NCBI GenBank assembly: GCA_051294375.1 | Contig: CM119263.1 | Span: forward strand, 29,319,134-29,383,133 | Length of the DNA stretch: 64,000 bases | Source of the DNA: Paraspadella gotoi | Taxonomy: Eukaryota > Chaetognatha | Direction: 5' to 3' | Made by a program: the position numbers and the translations under genes | The notes under the pieces: model-generated | Seen by the model: only the letters and a program-made list of their open reading frames with translations | What the model was told of the DNA's origin: nothing | Database searches by the model: none | In this document: positions 57,801-64,000 of the stretch, one piece after another | Position numbering within the stretch: position 1 is the stretch's first letter | How the letters are laid out: each line of letters begins with the position of its first letter

Positions 57801-57938
57801 TGTGCGGGTTGCATGGCTCGTTGGTTCGCCTCTCGTCAGGACGCATCGACGCCGGAAGTGTGGCTGGGCGGGAAGTCGCCTTGCCCGACTTGTCGGTCGC
57901 GGTTCTGTCTCTTGGACGTGTCGCTCTTGGACGGTTAG
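54826..57938 (+). CDS. tmem129: TMEM129, ER-membrane E3 ubiquitin ligase, six exons, 376 aa
   Basis: Exons 54826-55036, 55115-55444, 55683-55854, 55939-56092, 57609-57733, 57800-57938 (TAG), phases consistent. The family acts in ER-associated degradation with Derlin-1 and VCP partners. Membrane segments: FYTLIFSLAAFLTIFP at 8-23, YLLGLAILRYPASL after aa 70, and SIMLASLSMGLAVVVITFAL. The family motifs AGLTLDNLFQSYFG, FVMYHMRRTAVTKCVHALLP and VDNEIRRVDKFASV are present. The atypical C-terminal RING reads PCIGCMQVQANVKL, CRRCFCRPMWCAGCMARWFA and CPTCRSRFCLLDVS. Length is close to the human 362 aa. The 1.5-kb intron at 56093-57608 is filled by a transposable element. Confidence 0.95.
55488..55580. 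repeat. Interspersed repeat, copy D (TMEM129 intron)
   Basis: The segment gatggaggctttgacctacc, then cttgtccaaagtcaggg, ataatttttgtat and accaattt follows the order of the 3' half of the copy at 53240-53345. It is truncated at its 5' end. Confidence 0.65.
56218..57550. mobile_element. Terminal-inverted-repeat DNA transposon remnant, 1.33 kb
   Basis: The first 30 bp (56218-56247, beginning cagggacttcaatctgg) are repeated as the reverse complement at 57521-57550 with one mismatch. A TA precedes the left end; the right flank reads AA, so the target duplication has decayed. TIR sequence and TA preference point to the Tc1/mariner group. No transposase is legible. It occupies almost the whole TMEM129 intron at 56093-57608. 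A second 12-bp inverted repeat is nested inside. Confidence 0.8.
56691..57314. mobile_element. Nested inverted-repeat segment with coiled-coil ORF remnant
   Basis: tctcgccagatg at 56691-56702 is matched by its reverse complement catctggcgaga at 57303-57314. Inside are an 18-22 bp minisatellite (attgatgcgatgataa units, 56740-57030) and a 69-codon plus frame at 57057-57266, rich in Glu/Lys/Arg with LNSFLDESEEVTMEKKRERD and LDRFLQFAMLKKRDD. The frame resembles the charged coiled-coil tail often found in transposon-borne Myb/SANT-like proteins, but the identification is tentative. This may be a separate element inserted into the larger one. Confidence 0.5.
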
Positions 57939-58745
57939 GTATTCTCGCTGTGGGTGTCACTGTTTATGGCAAGCCGATTCGCTGATGGAATGGAGCGTAG
58001 TCGTGGGAATCAACGCAAATATCGTTAATTTAAAACTACGACCTTTGGAGTAATTCTATTTCGCTGTTAATGTTGATGTTCCTATCTTTTTGAATCTCCC
58101 TAACTCTCGGAGTAAATATTTCTATAACCTACTATTTAAACAATGTTGTCAATTATAAAACATGTATTTTATTTTTTTTTCCCTTCGGGAGGAGGATCTA
58201 AAATCTTTGAACAATCAACAGCTTTGAAATTTATATCAATGTTATGTAGAGCTAGGTAAAATAGGCTTGATCGTTTTGTATGTTGATGCAATAAAAAGTT
58301 TGAATTTTTTGTTCCGATTTGTTTTTCGATCATCGTTCTGAGTCTAATTTTGGGACAGGAATCCTGATATTAGGGTAAAATAATACAGCATACTGTACAA
58401 TGTACAAGTTACAGTTATTATAATACAGACAACGTCCTATTGCTAAAAGTTTCTCATAAAATTACAATAAAACGATTCTACCGAAAATCGGTTAAAAAGA
58501 AATTCGCGGAAAATATGGCGTAACTCAACAACGAAGGGCGTAAAAATTTTCACAGTTGACAATCGTTTAAAAACCTGGAGAGAGAGAGAGTGAGAGAAAG
58601 GCGCTTTTCTTTTTCCGAGGAAAGATTGGAATGGTACTAAAAAAAACGCCCAAGATAAAATGAGAAAAAAAATTTTATGGCAAAGATTAAAAGTTGAGGG
58701 CGAATTAAATTAAATTGTGGACGCGTGTCTCTTAAGATAAAGAAG
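57939..58745. other. Convergent TMEM129/SLBP 3' region
   Basis: 807 bp between the two stop codons. AATAAA on plus at 58290-58295 is a good poly(A) signal for TMEM129. The rest is AT-rich, with no ORF of note. Confidence 0.6.
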
Positions 58746-61231
58746 CTACAGGCCGGCATCCGGTTGTCGCGCCCTCAGCCGAGACTCCCAATCGCGGGGC
58801 CTGTCGGTACGCCAGGCGCGGGTGCTGCTGCCATCGCTCTCGGCGGCGGCGCTTTGATCCAAGTGAGACTTCTTGACGGGCGAGGTGAGCGAGGCCTCCG
58901 ACATCATATTCGTGGTGGAGGCGCAAGAGTCTTGGGAGGAGTCATCAATGGCCGCCGAGGGCGTCAGAGGCGGGAAAGATTCCTCGCAGTCGATTTCGCG
59001 AGGGCGTTTGTGAGATTCACGCGAGAGAGGGAGAGAGCGACGAGTTTCTGTTAAATTAATAATCAACAAATAAACGAACAAATACAAATACGAGTATATG
59101 AGTCACATGATTCAACCGAGAGCAGTCCCTTTTACCTTTCCTCGTCTCTCTAGCTTTTGGAGCGGGCGACGCCTGATTGGCCTGGTCCCAGGCGACGATG
59201 TCGCGCTTCCAATTCTTGATGAGCGAGTCGAAGGAGCGACGGGAGAGCTTCTTGAACCTGTCGGGCGTCTTCGGGTGGACTCGAGCGATGCGGGTGTGTC
59301 TGATGAAGGCGTAAAAGGGGCAACGACATTGTCATTGTGGTTTCTCGCAATGCGCACGAGCTTCATCCTCATCACAACCACTTTAAAATCTTGAAATATT
59401 TCAATCTCCGAGTCACCTTGGAACAGATTGGATGTATCTCGAGTAAGCCGGAGTATTCTTTCCGTAACTGATTTGCTTTTTCCTCCGCATAATCACATCA
59501 GGGTCGGTCTCCATGGTATTGAAGAGTTCCTCTTTGCTCGGGACGGGAGACTCTCCTTGCATCAACAGTTTCTCGTGCAGTCTGATTAGACGGTTAAATA
59601 GTTGGGAAATAATAAGTAATGTCCAATTTTAAGCGAGGTAATGGAACGAAGATTGTACACAAATTAAATATAATAAGTTTACTACTTTTGGGAGGTGGTG
59701 TTGAGTCACAGGTTCGGGTGTGTCATATTGATGCAAACGTTATATACGTATACCACAAATTTATGAAAAGTATGATTCGTTTCTCGGCTCACCTATCGAC
59801 GCGCGACTGCACTTCCGTCTCTATGAGTTCGCGGTCCTCGACGATTGAGCTCCAGTCTTTGGATTCATTCATGTTGGACATGGTCTCCAAGCAAGACGAG
59901 GATGAGCCTAAAAAAGTCCCAATTTTGTCTTGTTAATAAACGAGGATCGTTAAGGAGACAATAGATCCATTCTCACCGGAATTGGTTCTAGATCTGGACC
60001 CGTGACCATCGACGGAACCGTTACAGATTGACGGCGTCGACGGCGCCGACGCCGCCGGAGAGTGATACACGCCGGAGTCTGGACTTCCGGCGCGACGGAC
60101 GATCGAAGATGACTCTGGCGGAGGCGAAGCCGTTCGAGCTGATCGTCGAAAGGTGACCTCGCGAGACGAAGTCCGACCGGGAGAACCGGGGCGTCCGAAG
60201 CAAAGAGGATCGGCCGAGGAAAAGGCGCGACCGTGAGCACGAGTGGACGAACGATTCGAAGGGCGTTCGGCGCCGCCGTTCGTCGGATTAGACGACGATG
60301 AGGACGACGCAACAGGGTTACGATCACGATTCGATCTTCTGGTGGAAAGAGAAAGCATTTAACAACTTTAACAATTTATTACTTAGCCAAAGAAAGTTTG
60401 GCCTTCTAATTTAAATCATTAATGATTAATCTTTTTCGAAGTCACAATGTAAAGTCCAGACGACCGTAACTCAGATGCTCTTTTATATAGGAGATATCGA
60501 CATTCGTCTCTTTCTCTCTTTTGCGGTCATTCCAGATTCTGCTCTGAAACGGGACTCTTCTCTAAAATAATAAACGTTTGTGGATGCCTAATGGACACTT
60601 AGTGGTTTCTTCATGGATTTGTTTATTTGTTTACTATTGCTTCTTTGATTAATTAGTTAGTATTTCATTGATTGTATTGTATGAATATCTATATGCTTTG
60701 ATTATTTTATTAAGGTACCATTAAATATCAAGACTCCAAGTGGATAAGAAACTTATAAACTTTACGGCGCCAGCGGTCCCGGTTTTCAGTCAAGTTTCTC
60801 TCCCGACGTCTTCTCCCTCTCCGCTAGGTCGAGGAGGGGGTTCTTTCAACAAGTTGTCACCTGTTGCCATTTCTCTTTGTCGGACTTAACGGACTTCGCA
60901 ATGGACTGCTGCTTTTCGGGTAAAAATTGGCATCTGAAACGAGTAAATACAGAGAACATTGTCTTAGATTGCCTAAATAATAATAAAAAGTTATTTGGCT
61001 ATGAAATGAACCATACCCGTGTCATCTTGATACTTGTCATTTTTTGCCGAGGAAGATGCGCGCGACGACATGCTTCTGCAAATAAAGATAAGATCGAATT
61101 ACGCTCAACTAATTACCGTTTTGTCGTTTTCAATTATTGTTTTCTTAAATCTAAGTCTCTAACCTTTTCCCGCCGTGACGTTTTCCCGGTTTGTCCGACT
61201 CGGACGTGTCCATCGACGATACATTTTCCAT
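58746..61231 (-). CDS. slbp: SLBP, histone mRNA stem-loop binding protein, eight exons, 435 aa
   Basis: Binds the 3' stem-loop of replication-dependent histone mRNAs for processing, export and translation. Exons: 61231-61164, 61075-61017, 60933-60861, 60338-59977, 59907-59793, 59581-59417, 59299-59136, 59047-58746 (TAG); all phases agree. The RNA-binding domain (about aa 255-325) spans two exons: [19 protein letters not shown] and SRYIQSVPR, then [20 protein letters not shown] and [11 protein letters not shown]. The HPKTPDRF threonine corresponds to the TPNK phosphothreonine of human SLBP. The N-terminal half is Ser/Arg-rich, with proline-directed sites [11 protein letters not shown] that could be cell-cycle kinase targets. 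Human SLBP is 270 aa, so both tails are longer here. A start at the upstream ATG ([12 protein letters not shown]) is chosen because it splices in frame; MSSRASSS in exon 2 is an alternative. Confidence 0.93.
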
Positions 61232-62418
61232 GATGACCCGACTTCGCTGGAGAAAGTTTCTCTTTTACATGGGATCTACTCGAGAGAAAAAAAAATTGAG
61301 AGAAAATAAAGAGAAAAAAATTGAGAGACAAATTCCTTTAATGTCAAAACCGCAAAAGGGACAACAACAACAACAAAGCGGTACAAAGAGAAGGTGGCGC
61401 GGAATGGAGGCGACGTTTCCCGCGTCTCGAGCGGAGGGACATCAACTTCCCGACTTCCCGCTCGAACCGAGGAGATGAGGGCGACCAGCTTTCGCGCTCT
61501 TAAGCGGGCGGGGCGAGGAAAATACGGCGCCGAAAGACGATGGCTTCCGTTTAGGAGAAAAGGAGGAAGTAATACCGAGACGGTGGACGAAGAGCGACGG
61601 GAAATTACGACATTACGGTTTATATATGTAAATTATTAAACGTTCAGTCGATGTTTTAAAAATCCGGAAGCGCGAAAGACTCGGCTTTCGATGTTCGGCT
61701 GCTCGGAGGGAAGCCATGGCTCAGCTGATTGTTTTGCTTTGTAATGGGACCTCTCTCTGTCTCTGTCTAAGTCAGAACCTGAGAGAAAAAAAAAACAAAA
61801 ATTGAAACCTAAGCAAGATACCGAATTAGGATTAAAACATTCAATTCTTATTCAATTTCTTATCTTCGCGAGCGAAGCAAAATTCTGCGCGGAATCCGTC
61901 TCATCCTACAATGTTCAAATTGTAGCTAAAACTGCTCGTGTATCAAATAATCTCAAGAAGAATACTTAAAATTAACTAAAAATAAAATCGCAATATTTGG
62001 GAAAAAACGACGTAATATAAAAATACGGAGAAATGGCGAAACGAGAAGCAACTGGAAAACAAATGATAAAAAATCATATTAAACAAAGCGATTCTCATAA
62101 CAAGGTAAGATACATGTAACAATGGTTTACGTATTAAATAATCGTTTGTAAGAAACGTAAGGAAATTTGAATCATTCCAGATCATATTTGGAATATGAAA
62201 TCCGCTTTTTCGGTTGTACAATGGACATATTTTAGTTCGACACGGCAGAAAATGCCGTGATAATAAAAACTTAATCCAGTAATAATCAACGCCGTCTGAG
62301 TCACTAACTGATTTAGCTAACTAAATCCTTGAGAAAAGGCCACTTAACCATGAAAAATTCAAGCGTCGGACTCGGAGTGTTACGATTGTGGACTTCAAAA
62401 TGGCTGAAAGCTGGGGAG
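61232..62418. other. Upstream region of SLBP; no gene recognised
   Basis: 61.2-61.75 kb is GC-richer, with small frames on both strands (for example plus 61394-61639) that lack domains; it probably holds the SLBP promoter and 5' UTR. 61.8-62.4 kb is AT-rich. Confidence 0.45.
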
Positions 62419-62651
62419 TCAAGTAAAATGGACTTCGGTGATCAAATGACCATGTGAAGTTAAAAATTCAGAAGTTGGATATCTCGAGTAAACATAGAAA
62501 TTGTAGTAGAGTTGAACGTTACCCAATTGAGAACAGTTCAAAACTACATTGCGCCATTGCTTGCAAACACCAGAACAGGACAAAAATTCGTAGAGTTTGA
62601 GATAATGGAAAATCTTTCGAGGCACATGATCTGGAGAAAGTTTATACTATG
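62419..62651 (-). pseudogene. F-box domain fragment
   Basis: After an acceptor-like site (ccaccatag) near 62652 the minus frame reads YKLSPDHVPRKIFHYLKLYE, FLSCSGVCKQWRNVVLN and CSQLGNVQLYYNF, a clear F-box (cf. LPDHVLLKIFSYL...VCKRWR). It stops at 62419 only about 30 residues later, with no canonical donor, so no substrate-binding region such as LRR or WD40 follows. Upstream exons were not found; the sequence 5' of it contains a transposon end (62940-63008). It could be a degraded copy or a short last exon of an F-box-only protein. F-box proteins recruit substrates to SCF ubiquitin ligases. Confidence 0.45.
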
Positions 62652-62939
62652 GTGGACTAAAATCCACCAACCTGTCACTATTGTTGCTGTCAGAAAGTTG
62701 ACAGTTCTGGAGGGGTTGCGTGGGACACTCTGCCTCTCTATCCTACATTTTCATAATCAGATTCAGGGGGATTGCAGTCAGATAAACAACGCGGTAAAAA
62801 GTCGGGAATCTTTATGCTTCATCGTGATTTTCGTAACATTTCCCAAAATTTGCATCAATTACAGAGGTTGCTGTTGGATTTTTCAGAAGTTTTTGATATC
62901 GATCGAAAGAGAAATTAGCCTTGTTTTCAAATAGTCTCG

Positions 62940-63008
62940 CTTTTCTTCTATCATCAACCGTTTTTGGGCCGAGGGCACTTGGTCCCATTAGAGCTGGACC
63001 TCCCTGTA
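62940..63008. mobile_element. Right end of a mariner-type MITE related to 38686-38967
   Basis: The sequence tcaaccgtttttg ... ggtcccattagagctggacctccctgta matches the last about 65 bp of the innexin-intron MITE, including the 18-bp TIR and terminal TA. The opposite TIR was not found upstream, so the left boundary is unknown or deleted. Confidence 0.65.
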
Positions 63009-63144
63009 TTAACCAAGTTATACATGGCAATATCAAATAACAATGAAATCAATCACCCAAACGTTGCATGGGCTAGAGAAATCATTTGAATAATTACTAG
63101 CTTCCGCCATTATTAACTTTTGTCCTTCTCTAATTCCTTAGGCG

Positions 63145-63885
63145 ATGGAGCAACAAGAATGCTGGCGTCAATGGGAACGCCGCCGGCCACTCTCGCCCCT
63201 GGGAAGGACGATCCAGGAGAGACTAATGAAGTTCTCGTCGGATCCCGCGGCGGTGTTGGGCTCAATGAAGAGCATCTCTCAGGCCAAAGCAAAAAAGGCG
63301 GAGGCGGAGAAGCGGAGGAAGAGGAGAAGCAGGTGAGTTGGTAGGAAGAGTCTTCAGGGAGGTCTTCAAAGAGCGTCCCTTACGAAGGGTTTCTTCAGGT
63401 CGCGGAGCCGGTCTCGCTCGCCATCTCGATCGCGTCGACGAGCCAAAGTAAATAAGTATCTAGAGAGAGAGTGGGAGAGTCCGCCGAGGCTGCCCCAGTT
63501 CACGCAGCACGACGACCGACTGGGTAAAAGATCGAACTTAGGTAAGTCAGCCATCGCCGATTGATGAACGTGACCGATTGTATTTCACTAATGTATTTTA
63601 ACAGATGGTCGGCAGTCTGACCTAGACTCGACAAATTCGAGGGAAACCGCTCGAAGAATGAAACTGGACTCATTAAATAAAGGAGATAAAAGGTTGGAAA
63701 ATGAAATTATTATTATAACAAGTTTGATCTTGAAATCAACTTTTTTCTTCTTCAGATGGGGCCACGACGGGTTTCAGGACCTTTATCCCGCCGAGTATTT
63801 GGAAGTTCAAAATAAACAGAAAATAACTGAAAGACGCATGAAAAGACTTCGGAGGAACAACTCTAGTGGAAGCGAATCGAGGTAG
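63145..63885 (+). CDS. Small arginine/serine-rich nuclear protein, four exons, about 182 aa
   Basis: Exons 63145-63332, 63399-63541, 63605-63692 and 63756-63885 (TAG) join in phase; an acceptor (attccttag) precedes the ATG by four bases, so the start could instead lie in an upstream exon or this exon may follow a 5' UTR intron. Content in order: MEQQECWRQWERRRPLSPLG, a Lys/Glu/Ala helix, an SR block (RSRSRSRSPSRSRRR), an acidic/basic linker, and a conserved-looking C-terminus WGHDGFQDLYPAEYL followed by a basic tail. SR repeats imply a nuclear, probably splicing-associated role. I do not recognise the family from the C-terminal motif and give no name. Confidence 0.7.
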
Positions 63886-64000
63886 TGGTTAGGGTCACGA
63901 CGCCGGTGGCGACTTCCTCCCACTTCGCTTACTTCACACTAGTATTCAGTTTTCATCAGTTTTCTATCCGACCATTAATTCACTTACCCTACTTATCTAT

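Noticed and set aside
62812-63036. 74-codon minus frame upstream of the F-box fragment
   Set aside because: Overlaps the MITE end at 62940-63008 and has no link in phase to the F-box exon.

Overview
This is a nuclear contig from an invertebrate animal, most likely a protostome. Genes are intron-rich with canonical GT-AG junctions, and exons are GC-richer than the surrounding AT-rich DNA. An innexin points to an invertebrate. In the Blimp-1 homologue, zinc fingers 4-5 have the protostome-style ending (HTNERPF, KYISASGLKTHW) rather than the vertebrate one. An MDM2 homologue argues against insects and nematodes, which lack it. The very high density of (CT)n, (GAC)n and (TCAC)n repeats would suit a crustacean or another repeat-rich arthropod or lophotrochozoan, but the taxon is inference only. 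Positions 7962-7985 are an assembly gap (N) inside a (TTA)n tract. All gene models below were assembled by eye from reading frames, splice sites and intron phases; phases close at the junctions tested.

Layout. 1-2.5 kb: microsatellites, a 12-bp minisatellite and a polypyrimidine block. 2.5-5.5 kb (-): a small four-exon gene of unknown function with WPPG and ASCD-type motifs. 5.5-12.1 kb: no recognised gene; repeats and a CpG/CRE/CCAAT-rich island at 9.3-9.6 kb. 12.2-29.8 kb (-): a Blimp-1/PRDM1 gene (SET-like region plus five zinc fingers) spread over 12 well-supported coding exons and one candidate first exon. 29.9-36.6 kb: no recognised gene; promoter-like patches and repeats. 36.7-40.0 kb (-): an innexin in seven exons. 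40.8-42.3 kb (-): a secreted kringle protein with two furin-type sites. 43.1-46.1 kb (+): a CCCH-RWD-CHY zinc-finger protein in nine exons. 46.2-53.9 kb (-): an MDM2 homologue (SWIB p53-binding domain, acidic region, RanBP2 zinc finger, C-terminal RING). 54.8-57.9 kb (+): TMEM129, an ER-membrane E3 ligase. 58.7-61.2 kb (-): SLBP, the histone mRNA stem-loop binding protein. 62.4-62.65 kb (-): an F-box fragment. 63.1-63.9 kb (+): a small SR-rich protein.

How they relate. There is no operon. Innexin, the kringle gene, MDM2 and SLBP are on the minus strand; the CHY gene, TMEM129 and the SR gene are on the plus strand. Several pairs are very close: kringle and CHY start codons are 0.8 kb apart head to head, CHY and MDM2 stop codons are about 72 bp apart tail to tail, and MDM2 and TMEM129 starts are about 0.9 kb apart head to head. 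Three zinc-binding proteins that are, or may be, ubiquitin ligases (CHY-type, MDM2, TMEM129) sit side by side within 15 kb.

Mobile DNA is plentiful in introns: a 1.33-kb terminal-inverted-repeat element with a second inverted repeat nested inside it (TMEM129), a 0.28-kb mariner-type MITE (innexin), a 0.3-kb foldback element (Blimp-1), and an interspersed repeat with copies at 28.5, 44.1, 53.0-53.3 and 55.5 kb. No CRISPR array, rRNA or confident tRNA gene was seen.
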